Shown here: in pieces, positions 8,295 to 17,192 of the stretch | Layout of the letters: every line of letters starts with the position of its first letter | How positions within the stretch are numbered: the stretch's first letter is position 1 | NCBI GenBank assembly: GCA_903832005.1 | Contig: CAIKZO010000077.1 | Location: 1-64,000 of the forward strand | Length of the DNA: 64,000 nucleotides | From: Enhydrobacter aerosaccus | Lineage (GTDB): Bacteria; Pseudomonadota; Alphaproteobacteria; Reyranellales; Reyranellaceae | Reading direction: 5' to 3' | Translations under genes and position numbers: made by a program | The notes under the pieces: generated by a model | Databases searched by the model: none | Seen by the model: the letters and a program-made list of their open reading frames with translations, nothing else | What the model was told of the DNA's origin: nothing

Positions 8295-8642
8295 TCAGTC
8301 CTTCTTCTTCGTGAACATGTCGAGCAGCAGCGGCACGGATGTCCCGATCCAGATCGCGCGGTCGCGATGGTCCTCGAGGTCGTTGCCGGTGTTGGGATGG
8401 ACGAACACGATCAGCTCGCCATGGTTCAGCGCGAGCCACGATATCACCTGTGTGAACTGATCGTTACGGACGGTGACCTGGTAACTGAACATCGGATGAG
8501 GCCCGACGGGCTTCTCATGGAAGCGGCCCATCTGGATGTCGTGCGTCTGCTCGATCTTCTCCCGCAACGCCCACGCGGCCTCCCGCGATGCAGCATCGAA
8601 GTAGACGTGTGCGTGCCAGTCTCTGATCTCCGGTGTGTTCAT
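8295..8642 (-). CDS. DOPA 4,5-dioxygenase family protein
   Basis: A 115-residue protein matching the DOPA-4,5-dioxygenase family (PF08883). It has WHAHVYF near residues 9-15, GPHPMFSYQV in the middle and HGELIVFVHPNTGNDLEDH with DRAIWIG near the end. The conserved histidines suit a small metal-binding extradiol ring-cleaving enzyme. Bacterial members are mostly uncharacterised and the substrate is unknown. It is the first gene of a two-gene minus-strand operon, and its start lies only 30 bases from the divergent acyl-CoA dehydrogenase gene. Confidence 0.85.
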   Translation of the reverse strand: MNTPEIRDWHAHVYFDAASREAAWALREKIEQTHDIQMGRFHEKPVGPHPMFSYQVTVRNDQFTQVISWLALNHGELIVFVHPNTGNDLEDHRDRAIWIGTSVPLLLDMFTKKKD

Positions 8643-8672
8643 CGCCCAACCCTATGCTAGCCTGACCGCATC

Positions 8673-9773
8673 ATGAACTTCGATTTCTCCGACGACCAGA
8701 AGCTGCTCAAGGAGCAGGTCGCCAAATTCCTCGCCGACAAATGCCCCCTGAAGGTGGTGCGTCGCGTGCTGGATGGCAACGAAGCGTTTGCCGGCGAGGT
8801 CTGGAAGGGCCTCGTCGATCTCGGCGTCCCGGCGATCGGTATCCCCGAAGCCTACGGCGGGCTGGGCATGTCGCCGCTCGAGCTCTGCGTCGTCGCCGAA
8901 GAGATCGGCCGGTGCGCCGCGCCCGTGCCGTTCGACACCTCGGTGGTACTGGCGACCGAAGCGCTGAAGCTCGCGGGCTCGGAGGCACAGAAGAAGAAAT
9001 GGCTGCCGCTACTGGCCTCGGGCCAGGCGATCGGCACCTTGGCGACAGCAGAGGGAGCGCAGACGTCGCGGCCGTCCAACGTGCGCACGCTGTTCGGTGG
9101 CGGACGGCTGAACGGCAAGAAGGTGCCGGTGGCCGACGGCGAGGCCGCGACCTTCGCGATCGCGTTGGCGAAGAATTCTCTGGTGCTGGTCGAGCTTGGG
9201 CAAAAGGGTGTGGCGAAGAAGAATGTCGAGACGATCGATCCGACGCGCAAGCACTGCGAACTCACCTTCACCGACGCGACGGCCGAGCTGCTGGGCGCGG
9301 AAGGCGAAGGCTGGCGGCTGCTCGAACGGCTCTACGATGCGGCGGCGATCTACTTTGCCTTCGCCCAGGTGGGCGGCGCGGAAGCGGCGATGTACATGGC
9401 GCGCGACTATGCGCTGCAGCGCCACGCCTTCGGCCGCGCCATCGGCTCCTACCAGGCGATCAAGCACAAGCTCGCCGACTGCTATGTGAAGCTCGAGCTG
9501 GCGCGCTCCAATGCCTACTACGGCGCGATGATGCTCACCGAAGGCGGCGCCGACTTGCCATTGGCTGCCGCGGCCGCGCGCATCGCCGCGACCGAGGCCT
9601 ATGACTTCGCGTCCAAGGAAAACATCCAGACCCATGGCGGCATCGGCTTCACCTGGGAAGCCGACACGCAGTTCCACCTGCGCCGCGCCCGCGTGCTCGC
9701 GCTATCGATCGGTGGCCCGATGGCGTGGAAAGACAAGCTGGTGAACCGGCTCGAACAGAAGAACGCGGCGTAG
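8673..9773 (+). CDS. Acyl-CoA dehydrogenase (short member of a pair)
   Basis: A 366-residue flavoenzyme of the acyl-CoA dehydrogenase family, introducing an alpha-beta double bond into acyl-CoA thioesters. Visible features are the N-terminal helical domain (FDFSDDQKLLKEQVAKFLAD), GGLGMSPLELCVVAEEIGR, RHAFGRAIGSYQAIKHKLAD and the C-terminal HGGIGFTWEADTQFHLRRA. The middle beta-domain is short and degenerate, as in partner subunits of heteromeric dehydrogenases. A second, longer dehydrogenase follows after 9 bases, suggesting a heteromeric pair. The substrate is unknown; neighbours suggest a branched, aromatic or long-chain acyl-CoA. Confidence 0.9.
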   Translation: MNFDFSDDQKLLKEQVAKFLADKCPLKVVRRVLDGNEAFAGEVWKGLVDLGVPAIGIPEAYGGLGMSPLELCVVAEEIGRCAAPVPFDTSVVLATEALKLAGSEAQKKKWLPLLASGQAIGTLATAEGAQTSRPSNVRTLFGGGRLNGKKVPVADGEAATFAIALAKNSLVLVELGQKGVAKKNVETIDPTRKHCELTFTDATAELLGAEGEGWRLLERLYDAAAIYFAFAQVGGAEAAMYMARDYALQRHAFGRAIGSYQAIKHKLADCYVKLELARSNAYYGAMMLTEGGADLPLAAAAARIAATEAYDFASKENIQTHGGIGFTWEADTQFHLRRARVLALSIGGPMAWKDKLVNRLEQKNAA

Positions 9774-9782
9774 GAGCGATCC

Positions 9783-11009
9783 ATGGACTTCAACGACACG
9801 CCCGAAGAAGCCGCCTTCCGCAAGGAAGTGCGCGCCTGGCTCGATGCGAATGCCACCCGCAAGAGCGACGACAAGCAGAGCTTTCGCGCCCGCAACGACG
9901 ATCCCAAGTTGCTGGTCGAAGCCAAGGCCTGGCAGGCCAAGAAGGCCGCCGCCGGTTATGCGCGCCTGACCTGGCCCGTGGCGTTCGGTGGCCGCAGCGC
10001 CTCGCCGATCCTGCAGGTCATCTACCAGCAGGAGGAAGCGAACTATCTCGTGCCGCTCGGCTTCTTCGACATCGGCCTCGGCATGTGCATTCCCACCATG
10101 ATGGCCTATGCGTCGCCCGAGCAGCTGACGCGCTACGTGAAGCCCGCGTTGCATGGCGACGAAGTCTGGTGCCAGCTCTTCTCCGAGCCCGCGGCCGGTT
10201 CCGACGTGGCCGGCATCCGCACGCGCGCCGAGCGGGATGGTGACGACTGGGTGATCAACGGCCAGAAGGTCTGGACCTCGGGCGCGCATTACTGCGACTA
10301 CGGCATCGTCATCACCCGCACCGATCCGTCGGTGCCGAAGCATGCCGGCCTCACGATGTTCTTCCTGTCGATGAAGACGCCGGGCGTCGAGGTGCGGCCG
10401 ATCAAGCAGATCTCCGGCGGCGCCAACTTCAACGAGGTGTTCTTCACCGACGTGCGCATTCCCGACTCGCAGCGGCTGGGCAAAGTGGGCGAGGGCTGGA
10501 AGGCGGCGCTGACCACGCTCATGAACGAACGACTCGCTGTCGGGCTTCCGTCGGGCGGGCTCGACATCGACGAGCTGATGGAATTGGCACGCGACACCGA
10601 CCTCGACGACGGGCCGGCGATCAAGAACCAGCAGGTGCGCGGCAAGATCGCCGACTGGTACGTCCAGCAGCAGGGGCTGAAGCTGACGCGCTATCGCACG
10701 CTGACGGCGCTCTCCAAGGGCCAGACGCCGGGGCCGGAATCCTCGATCATCAAGATCGTGGCCGCGCCCAAGATGCAGGACATGGGCGCCTTCGCCATGG
10801 AGATCATGGGCCAGGGCGGCATCATGAAGGAAGGCGTGCCGCACGCCGCGGGCTTCCAGGCGCAGTGGATCGGCGGCGCCGGCTTCCGCATCGCCGGCGG
10901 CACCGACGAGATCCTGCGCAACATCGTGGCCGAGCGCGTGCTGGGCATGCCGCCGGACGTGCGCGTCGACAAGGACATTCCATTCAACCAGATGGGCAAG
11001 AAGTCATGA
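9783..11009 (+). CDS. Acyl-CoA dehydrogenase (longer member of the pair)
   Basis: A 408-residue acyl-CoA dehydrogenase. The beta-domain motif FSEPAAGSDVAGIRTRAE with WVINGQKVWTSGAHY and the C-terminal GGTDEILRNIVAERVLG (FAD and substrate-site region) are well conserved. It is likely the partner of the preceding gene. Its TGA overlaps the ATG of the SDR gene (ATGA at 11006), so the three genes form one operon. The predicted pathway is beta-oxidation-like breakdown of an unidentified acyl-CoA. Confidence 0.92.
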   Translation: MDFNDTPEEAAFRKEVRAWLDANATRKSDDKQSFRARNDDPKLLVEAKAWQAKKAAAGYARLTWPVAFGGRSASPILQVIYQQEEANYLVPLGFFDIGLGMCIPTMMAYASPEQLTRYVKPALHGDEVWCQLFSEPAAGSDVAGIRTRAERDGDDWVINGQKVWTSGAHYCDYGIVITRTDPSVPKHAGLTMFFLSMKTPGVEVRPIKQISGGANFNEVFFTDVRIPDSQRLGKVGEGWKAALTTLMNERLAVGLPSGGLDIDELMELARDTDLDDGPAIKNQQVRGKIADWYVQQQGLKLTRYRTLTALSKGQTPGPESSIIKIVAAPKMQDMGAFAMEIMGQGGIMKEGVPHAAGFQAQWIGGAGFRIAGGTDEILRNIVAERVLGMPPDVRVDKDIPFNQMGKKS

Positions 11010-11776
11010 ACAGACTGGACGGCAAGGTCGCGTTCCTTTCGGGTGCGGCGCGCGGTATCGGCGGAGCGACGGCGCGGCTGATGGTCAAGGCGGGTGCGCG
11101 GGTGGCGATCGGCGACGTGCTTGACGAGGTGGGCCGCAAGCTCGCCAAGGAGATCGACTGTTTCTACGTCCATCTCGACGTGACCGACGAGGCGAGCTGG
11201 GCCGAGGCGCTGGACGCCACGGTGAAGAAGTACGGCAAGCTCGACGTGCTGGTGAACAACGCCGGCATCTTCAACGGCAAAGGCGTCGAGGAAGCGACGA
11301 TCGCCGAGTGGCACCGGCTGGTCGCGGTCAATCTCACCGGCGTGGTGCTGGGCACGCGCGCGGCGCTGCCGTACCTCAAGAAGAGCAAGGGCTCGATCGT
11401 CAACACCGCGTCGATCGCGGGCCTCGTGGGCTCGCAGCTCGATCCGCTATATTCGCTCACCAAGGGCGGCGTCACGACGTTCACCAAGTCGACGGCGCTC
11501 GAGTTCGGCCGCAAGGGCTATGGCGTGCGGGTGAACTCGATCCATCCCGGCGTGATCGACACCGACATGGGCCAGCAGACCTTCACCATGCGCGCCAAGG
11601 CGCAGGGCACCAACGACACCGAAGCGACGCGACGGCTGTCCACCACCATGCATCCGATCGGCCGCCTCGGCGTCGCCGACGACATCGCCAAGGGCATCGT
11701 GTTCCTGGCCTCGGACGATTCGTCGTTCATGACCGGCGCGGGCCTGGTGGTCGACGGTGGCTACACGGCGCAATAG
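11006..11776 (+). CDS. Short-chain dehydrogenase/reductase
   Basis: A 256-residue classical SDR. It has a dinucleotide-binding SGAARGIGG (residues ~12-20), NNAG, the catalytic Ser in NTASIAG, YSLTKGG with the YxxxK pair, and a C-terminal FMTGAGLVVDGGYTAQ typical of hydroxyacyl-CoA or steroid-type dehydrogenases. ATG 11006 overlaps the previous stop. After dehydrogenation and hydration it could oxidise the 3-hydroxyacyl intermediate (inference). It converges with the flavodoxin-like gene, which ends one base after it. Confidence 0.9.
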   Translation: MNRLDGKVAFLSGAARGIGGATARLMVKAGARVAIGDVLDEVGRKLAKEIDCFYVHLDVTDEASWAEALDATVKKYGKLDVLVNNAGIFNGKGVEEATIAEWHRLVAVNLTGVVLGTRAALPYLKKSKGSIVNTASIAGLVGSQLDPLYSLTKGGVTTFTKSTALEFGRKGYGVRVNSIHPGVIDTDMGQQTFTMRAKAQGTNDTEATRRLSTTMHPIGRLGVADDIAKGIVFLASDDSSFMTGAGLVVDGGYTAQ

Positions 11777-12235
11777 TCAGAAGATGCCGGCCGCGAGTCC
11801 CGCGGCCATCGCCGCACCGAGTTCCTCGCACTGCTGCACGAAGGCCTCCTGCCACGGGCCCTTGCAGAGCAGCGGCTCCTGCACGGCGCGCCAGCGCAGG
11901 CCGGTGAGGATGGTCTCGACGCCGCGGCGTGTGCCGGTGCCGTCGCTGCCGGCGCGGATATAGAGCGCGGAGGGCAGGCCTTGCGTCTTCTCCAGCAGGG
12001 GATTGTACGAGCGGTCGAAGAAGTCCTTCAGCGCGCCGCTCATGTAGCCGAGGTTCTCTGTCGTGCCGAGGATGATGGCCTGGGCCGCCAGCACGTCGTC
12101 CGGTCCTGCCTGAAGCGGCGCAAGCACGCGGACCTCGACACCGGTTTCGCTGCGCGCGCCGCGCTCCACGGCCGCGCGCAGGGCCAGCGTGTTGTCGGAC
12201 GGGGCATGTGCCACGATCAGGAGCCGTTTCGTCAT
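11777..12235 (-). CDS. Flavodoxin-like/NADPH-dependent FMN reductase family protein
   Basis: A 152-residue flavodoxin-fold protein. The N-terminal beta strand and phosphate loop (LLIVAHAPSDNTLAL) and the flavin-contacting segment AIILGTTENLGYMSGALKDF resemble NAD(P)H-dependent FMN reductases and multimeric flavodoxins. It probably transfers electrons with FMN in the cytoplasm; the partner is unknown. It ends next to the convergent SDR and starts only 14 bases from the divergent carboxylase gene, so both promoters must lie inside the neighbouring coding sequences. Confidence 0.8.
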   Translation of the reverse strand: MTKRLLIVAHAPSDNTLALRAAVERGARSETGVEVRVLAPLQAGPDDVLAAQAIILGTTENLGYMSGALKDFFDRSYNPLLEKTQGLPSALYIRAGSDGTGTRRGVETILTGLRWRAVQEPLLCKGPWQEAFVQQCEELGAAMAAGLAAGIF

Positions 12236-12249
12236 TGCCGGGTTCTACC

Positions 12250-15200
12250 ATGATCAAAAAACTGCTGATCGCCAATCGCGGCGAAATCGCCATCCGCATC
12301 GCCGAGGCGGCGGCGGAACTGGGCATTGCCACCGTTGGCCTCTACTCCGAGGACGACGCGGCCTCGCTGCACACCAAGCGGGTCGACGAGGCGGTGGCGC
12401 TGAAGGGCAAGGGCACCGCGGCCTATCTCGACATTGCGGGCGTGGTCGCCGCGGCCAAGGCGGCCAAGTGTGACGCGGTGCATCCCGGCTACGGCTTCCT
12501 CGCCGAGAATGCGGCCTTCGCGACGGCCTGCGCTGCGGCAAAGATCGTCTTCGTCGGACCCACGCCTGAGCAGCTGGCGCTGTTCGGCGACAAGGCACGG
12601 GCGCGGGCGCAGGCCGCGAAGTGCAAGGTGCCGGTCCTGCCGGGCACCGGCGGCGAGATCGACGTCGCGGGCGCCAAGGCCTTCTTCGCCAAGCATGCCA
12701 AGGCGGGCATCGCGCTGAAAGCGATCGCGGGTGGCGGCGGTCGCGGGATGCGGCTGGTGAAGGCCGAGGCGGAGATCGCCGAGGCCTTCACGCGCGCCTC
12801 AGCCGAGGCTTTGTCCGCGTTCGGCAACGGCGCGCTCTATGCCGAGCGGCTGGTGAGCGGCGCGCGGCACATCGAGATCCAGATCGTGGGTGACGGCAAG
12901 GGCGGCGTGGTGGCACTGGGCGAGCGCGAATGCTCGCTGCAGCGGCGCAGCCAGAAGATCGTCGAGATGGCGCCCAGCCCCGGCCTGAAGCCGGCGGTCG
13001 CCAAGAAGATCGTCGACGCGGCGGTGACGATGGCCAAGTCGGTCAAGTACCGCAGCCTCGGCACGTTCGAGTTCCTGGTCGAGGGCGCCGACTTCTACTT
13101 CATCGAAGCCAATCCGCGCTTGCAGGTCGAGCACACCGTCACGGAAGAAGTCTGGGGCGTCGACTTGGTGCAGGCGCAGCTGCTCGGCACCTTGCCGAAG
13201 GACGCCAGCCCGCGCGGCGTCGCGATCCAGCTGCGCATCAATATGGAGACCATGACCGAGGACGGCTCGGCCAAGCCGGGCGGCGGCACGCTCAGCGTGT
13301 TCGAACCGCCGACGGGGCCGGGCGTGCGGGTCGATACCTATGGCTACGCGGGATACCGCACCAACCCCAACTTCGATTCCCTGCTCGCCAAGGTGATCGT
13401 GCATGCGCCGTCGTTCGACAGCGCGCTGGCACGCGCCGAGCGGGCGCTGGCGGCGTTCCGACTGGAGGGAGCGCCGTCGAATCTCGCCTTCCTGCGTGCC
13501 CTGCTGGCGGACAAGGACGTGCGCGCCGACAAAGTGCATACGCGTTTTGTCGACGAGCATGCCAAGAAACTGATCGCGGCGGCGGCCAAGTTGCAGGGCG
13601 GCCGCTACTTCCAGTCCGCAACTCCGACAGGCAAGCAGGCGGGCGCCAAAGTAGACGCCGTCGATCCGCTGGCTGTTCTTGAATTCGGCAAATCATCCGG
13701 ACCGCGGGCTTCCAGCCCGCTCATGAGCGCGCAGGATGCGCGCGGTCCGGAAGAGGGTGTTTCCGTGTCCGCGCCCATGCAAGGCACGATCGTCAGCCTC
13801 TCCGTGAGCGAGGGCGATGCGGTGGCGGCCGGACAGCCGCTGCTGGTGATGGACGCGATGAAGATGCAACACGAGATCAGGAGTCCGGCGCGCGGCTACG
13901 TGCGGCGGATCGCGGTCGAGGCGGGCGAGACGGTCTACGAAGGCCACGCGCTGCTGTTCGTCGAGGAGGCCGACGTCGAGGTGAAGGGCGCGGCGGTCGA
14001 AGACAAGATCGACCTCGACCATGTGCGGCCCGATCTCGCCGAGTACTTCGAGCGGCGCGCCCTGACGCTCGACGACAAGCGGCCTGACTCGGTGGCGCGA
14101 CGGCGCAAGACCAACCAGCGCACGGCGCGGCAGAACCTCGACGACCTGATCGATCCCGGCTCGTTCGTCGAATACGGCGCCTTCGCTATCGCGAGCCAGC
14201 GCACGCGCCGCACGGTCGAGGACCTGATCGAGAAGACGCCGGCCGACGGGCTGATCACCGGCATCGGTCGCGTGAACGGCGGCCGCGTTGCCATCGCGCA
14301 TTACGACTACACGGTGCTGGCGGGCACGCAGGGCAAGAACAACCATCACAAGAAGGACCGGCTGTTCGAGATCGTCGAGGATCAGCGCCTACCGCTGGTC
14401 TTCTTCACCGAAGGGGGTGGCGGCCGTCCGGGCGACATCGACGTGCAGTCGGTCGCCGGCCTCAACACCATGGCGTTCCACATCTTCGGGCGCCTCAGCG
14501 GCCTGGTGCCATTGGTCGGCATCAACTCCGGCCGATGCTTCGCCGGCAACGCCGCGATCCTGGGCTGCTGCGACGTAGTGATCGCCACCAAGAACTCGTC
14601 GATCGGCATGGGCGGTCCGGCGATGATCGAGGGCGGCAATCTCGGCGTCTACTCACCGGAAGAAGTGGGCCCGATGAGCGTGCAGGTGCCCAACGGCATG
14701 GTCGACATCGCCGTCGAAGACGAGGCCGAGGCAGTGGCGGTCGCCAAGAAATACCTGTCGTACTTCCAGGGTGCGCGGTCCGACTGGAAAGCCGCCGACC
14801 AGCGCCTGCTGCGCCGTGCGATCCCCGAGAATCGGCTCCGCGTCTACGACGTGCGCGAGGTGATCGAGACGATGTGCGACGAGGGCTCGGTGCTGGAGGT
14901 GCGTCGCGCCTTCGGGCCCGGCATGGTGACGGCGCTGGCCCGCGTTGAAGGAAAGCCGTTCGGCATCGTCGCCAACAACCCGATGCATCTTGCCGGCGCG
15001 ATCGATTCGGACGGGTCCGACAAGGCCGCGCGGTTCCTGCAGCTCTGCGATGCCTTCGACCTGCCGATCCTGTTCCTGTGCGACACGCCCGGCATGATGG
15101 TAGGGCCGGAGATCGAGAAGACGGCGCTGGTGCGCCACTGCTCGCGGCTGTTCGTGACCGGCGCCAATCTCGGCGTGCCGTTCGGCACCATCGTGCTGCG

Positions 15201-15558
15201 CAAGGCCTATGGGTTGGGCGCACAAGCGATGGCGGGCGGCTCGTTCCATGCCGGCACCTTCGCCATCTCCTGGCCGACCGGCGAGTTCGGCGGCATGGGG
15301 CTCGAGGGCGCGGTGAAGCTGGGCTACCGCAAGGAACTCGAGGCGATCGCCGATCCCGCCGAGCGCCGGGCGCTGTTCGACAAGATGGTGGCGGCGGCCT
15401 ACGCGCGCGGCAAGGCGCTGAGCACGGCCACCTACTTCGAGGTCGACGAGGTGATCGACCCGGCCGATTCCCGACACTGGATCACGACGGCCCTGCTCGA
15501 AGCCGAGCGCCGGCCGCGCCAGGAGCTGAAGCGGAGGCCCAATATCGACACGTGGTAG
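12250..15558 (+). CDS. Single-chain biotin-dependent acyl-CoA carboxylase (BC-BCCP-CT fusion)
   Basis: 1102 residues combining all parts of an acyl-CoA carboxylase. Biotin carboxylase spans ~1-450 (KKLLIANRGEIAIRI, GGGGRGMRLV, EANPRLQVEHTVTEE). The biotinyl domain spans ~510-585, with the biotin Lys in MDAMKMQHE at residue 538. The carboxyltransferase spans ~600-1100 (RRRKTNQRTARQNLDDLIDPGSF... FFTEGGGGRPGD, CDTPGMMVGPE). Size and order fit the single-chain long-chain acyl-CoA carboxylases (LCC) described in bacteria, rather than split AccABCD or PccAB. ATG 12250 is chosen at the conserved N-terminus. A palindromic element lies in frame in the BC-BCCP linker. The acyl substrate cannot be read from sequence. 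Confidence 0.93.
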   Translation: MIKKLLIANRGEIAIRIAEAAAELGIATVGLYSEDDAASLHTKRVDEAVALKGKGTAAYLDIAGVVAAAKAAKCDAVHPGYGFLAENAAFATACAAAKIVFVGPTPEQLALFGDKARARAQAAKCKVPVLPGTGGEIDVAGAKAFFAKHAKAGIALKAIAGGGGRGMRLVKAEAEIAEAFTRASAEALSAFGNGALYAERLVSGARHIEIQIVGDGKGGVVALGERECSLQRRSQKIVEMAPSPGLKPAVAKKIVDAAVTMAKSVKYRSLGTFEFLVEGADFYFIEANPRLQVEHTVTEEVWGVDLVQAQLLGTLPKDASPRGVAIQLRINMETMTEDGSAKPGGGTLSVFEPPTGPGVRVDTYGYAGYRTNPNFDSLLAKVIVHAPSFDSALARAERALAAFRLEGAPSNLAFLRALLADKDVRADKVHTRFVDEHAKKLIAAAAKLQGGRYFQSATPTGKQAGAKVDAVDPLAVLEFGKSSGPRASSPLMSAQDARGPEEGVSVSAPMQGTIVSLSVSEGDAVAAGQPLLVMDAMKMQHEIRSPARGYVRRIAVEAGETVYEGHALLFVEEADVEVKGAAVEDKIDLDHVRPDLAEYFERRALTLDDKRPDSVARRRKTNQRTARQNLDDLIDPGSFVEYGAFAIASQRTRRTVEDLIEKTPADGLITGIGRVNGGRVAIAHYDYTVLAGTQGKNNHHKKDRLFEIVEDQRLPLVFFTEGGGGRPGDIDVQSVAGLNTMAFHIFGRLSGLVPLVGINSGRCFAGNAAILGCCDVVIATKNSSIGMGGPAMIEGGNLGVYSPEEVGPMSVQVPNGMVDIAVEDEAEAVAVAKKYLSYFQGARSDWKAADQRLLRRAIPENRLRVYDVREVIETMCDEGSVLEVRRAFGPGMVTALARVEGKPFGIVANNPMHLAGAIDSDGSDKAARFLQLCDAFDLPILFLCDTPGMMVGPEIEKTALVRHCSRLFVTGANLGVPFGTIVLRKAYGLGAQAMAGGSFHAGTFAISWPTGEFGGMGLEGAVKLGYRKELEAIADPAERRALFDKMVAAAYARGKALSTATYFEVDEVIDPADSRHWITTALLEAERRPRQELKRRPNIDTW
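13696..13751. repeat. In-frame palindromic element inside the carboxylase gene
   Basis: Perfect 11-base arms TCCGGACCGCG (13696-13706) and CGCGGTCCGGA (13741-13751) enclose two smaller hairpins, GCGGGCT-TCC-AGCCCGC (13704-13720) and GCGCGC-AGGAT-GCGCGC (13727-13743). The 56-base unit keeps the frame open and falls exactly in the variable linker between the carboxylase and biotinyl domains. The shape is that of a small mobile palindromic repeat tolerated within a coding sequence. Confidence 0.7.
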
Positions 15559-15612
15559 CCGACCGGGTTAGTCTTTCCCCAACAAGAAGTCTGAAGCAGA
15601 GGGAGAGAGAGC

Positions 15613-16203
15613 ATGAAACGTATGATTGCCATCGTTGCGGGTGTTGCGTTGCTGGGTGTTGCTGCGTTCGCTCAGGCCCAGGAGCCGAGGTGGACCACGG
15701 TCGTTGACGGCAAGAAGATGGGCGACTTCGGCCGTGTCGGTGCTGCCAACTGGCGGATCGAGGGCGGCGCGATCGTCGCCGACAAGCTCGACGGCAAGGA
15801 CCCCGCCTATCTCGTCACCAAGACGCCATACAAGGACTTCCAGATCTACGCGGAATTCTGGACCGACGAGGAAGCCAACAGCGGCATCTTCATCCGTTGC
15901 AAGGATCCGACGAAGATCGACGCGGTGCTCTGCTACGAGGTCAACATCTTCGACAAGCGCCCCGACCCGAGCTACGGCACCGGCGCCATCGTCGACGTTG
16001 CCAAGGTCGTCCCGATGCCCAAGGCTGCGGGCAAGTGGAACACCTATGAGATCACCGCGCAGGGCAACCACTTCGTGGTCGTCCTGAACGGCCAGAAGAC
16101 CGTGGATGTCACCAACGACCGCCTGCTAGCCGCGGGACCGATCGCGCTCCAGTACGGCTCGGGCGTGGTCAAGTTCCGCAAGGTTCAGATCCGCTCTCTG
16201 TAA
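15613..16203 (+). CDS. Secreted DUF1080 (3-keto-disaccharide hydrolase-like) protein
   Basis: 196 residues with an N-terminal signal peptide (MKRMIAIVAGVALLGVAAFAQA, cleavage around residue 23). The mature part is one DUF1080 beta-sandwich (PF06439): FQIYAEFWTDEEANSGIFIR near 76-95, CYEVNIFD, GKWNTYEITAQGNHFVVVLNG, and a terminal KFRKVQIRSL strand. Members bind or hydrolyse sugars, often in the periplasm. GAGGGAGAGAGAGC precedes the ATG. Exact activity unknown. Confidence 0.88.
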   Translation: MKRMIAIVAGVALLGVAAFAQAQEPRWTTVVDGKKMGDFGRVGAANWRIEGGAIVADKLDGKDPAYLVTKTPYKDFQIYAEFWTDEEANSGIFIRCKDPTKIDAVLCYEVNIFDKRPDPSYGTGAIVDVAKVVPMPKAAGKWNTYEITAQGNHFVVVLNGQKTVDVTNDRLLAAGPIALQYGSGVVKFRKVQIRSL

Positions 16204-16216
16204 CAGGGGTGTTCCG

Positions 16217-17188
16217 ATGAAGGACCTGGCCGGGCGGATCGCCGTCGTCACTGGCGGCGGTTCGGGCATGGGGCGCGAGCTGGTTCGCCAGCTCGTCGCC
16301 GAAGGAGTCAGCATCGCCACCTGCGATGTCTCGGCCAGCGGTCTTGCCGAAACCGAAGGGCTCTGCCGGCAAGAGCGCCTGCCGCAGGGCTTGAAGATCA
16401 CGACGCATCTCCTCGACGTTTCCGACAAGCCGGCCGTCGAGCGCTTCCAGGGCGAAGTCGCCAAGCAGCACGAAACGGACAAGATCCACCTGCTGTTCAA
16501 CAACGCCGGCATCGGCGGCGGCTCGAGCTTCATCACCGCCGAACGCGACGAGTGGGAGCGCACGTTCAACATCTGCTGGGGCGGCGTCTATCTCTGCACC
16601 CGCGCTTTCCTGCCGATGATGCTGAAGGCGGACAAGGGCCACATCGTCAACACCTCGAGCGTCAACGGCTTCTGGGCCACGATCGGCGCCTCTATGCCGC
16701 AGACAGCCTATGGTGCCGCGAAGTTCGCGGTGAAAGGCTTCTCCGAGGCGCTGCAAACCGATCTCCGGCTGAACGCGCCGCACATCAAGTGCTCGGTGGT
16801 GATGCCGGGCCATATCGGCACGGGCATCGCGGGCAACACCGGCAAAGTCCAGGCCGGCACCGACGGCGAGGCGCTGACGCCGACGCAGATCAAGCAGGCG
16901 CGCGCCCGCATTGCCGCCTCGGGTGTCGATCCCTCGAAGATGTCCGACGCCGACGTCGAGAAGGTCGTGCGCGAACGCATCAAGCGCTTCCTCGAAGAGG
17001 CGCCGATGAGCGCGGCCGAGGCGGCCACCGTCATTCTCGATGGGGTCAAGAACGAGCGCTGGCGCATCCTCGTCGGCAAGGACGCGGAGATCCTCGACCG
17101 CCGCGTCCGGGCCGAGCCCGAACGCGCTTACGACGTCGACTTCTTCAAGAGTGTTGCCAAAGAAACCGGCTGGAAAGTCGGCCGGTAA
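16217..17188 (+). CDS. Short-chain dehydrogenase/reductase (long variant)
   Basis: A 323-residue SDR with TGGGSGMGREL for NAD(P) binding (residues ~12-22), FNNAGIGGG, NTSSVNGF and the catalytic YGAAKFAVKGFSEAL. The C-terminal ~70 residues (SDADVEKVVRERIKRFLEEAPM...) are longer than in a standard 250-residue SDR, as in many alphaproteobacterial SDRs annotated near lipid or terpene genes. It lies 13 bases after the DUF1080 gene, possibly in the same operon. Substrate unknown. Confidence 0.9.
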   Translation: MKDLAGRIAVVTGGGSGMGRELVRQLVAEGVSIATCDVSASGLAETEGLCRQERLPQGLKITTHLLDVSDKPAVERFQGEVAKQHETDKIHLLFNNAGIGGGSSFITAERDEWERTFNICWGGVYLCTRAFLPMMLKADKGHIVNTSSVNGFWATIGASMPQTAYGAAKFAVKGFSEALQTDLRLNAPHIKCSVVMPGHIGTGIAGNTGKVQAGTDGEALTPTQIKQARARIAASGVDPSKMSDADVEKVVRERIKRFLEEAPMSAAEAATVILDGVKNERWRILVGKDAEILDRRVRAEPERAYDVDFFKSVAKETGWKVGR

Positions 17189-17192
17189 CTAA

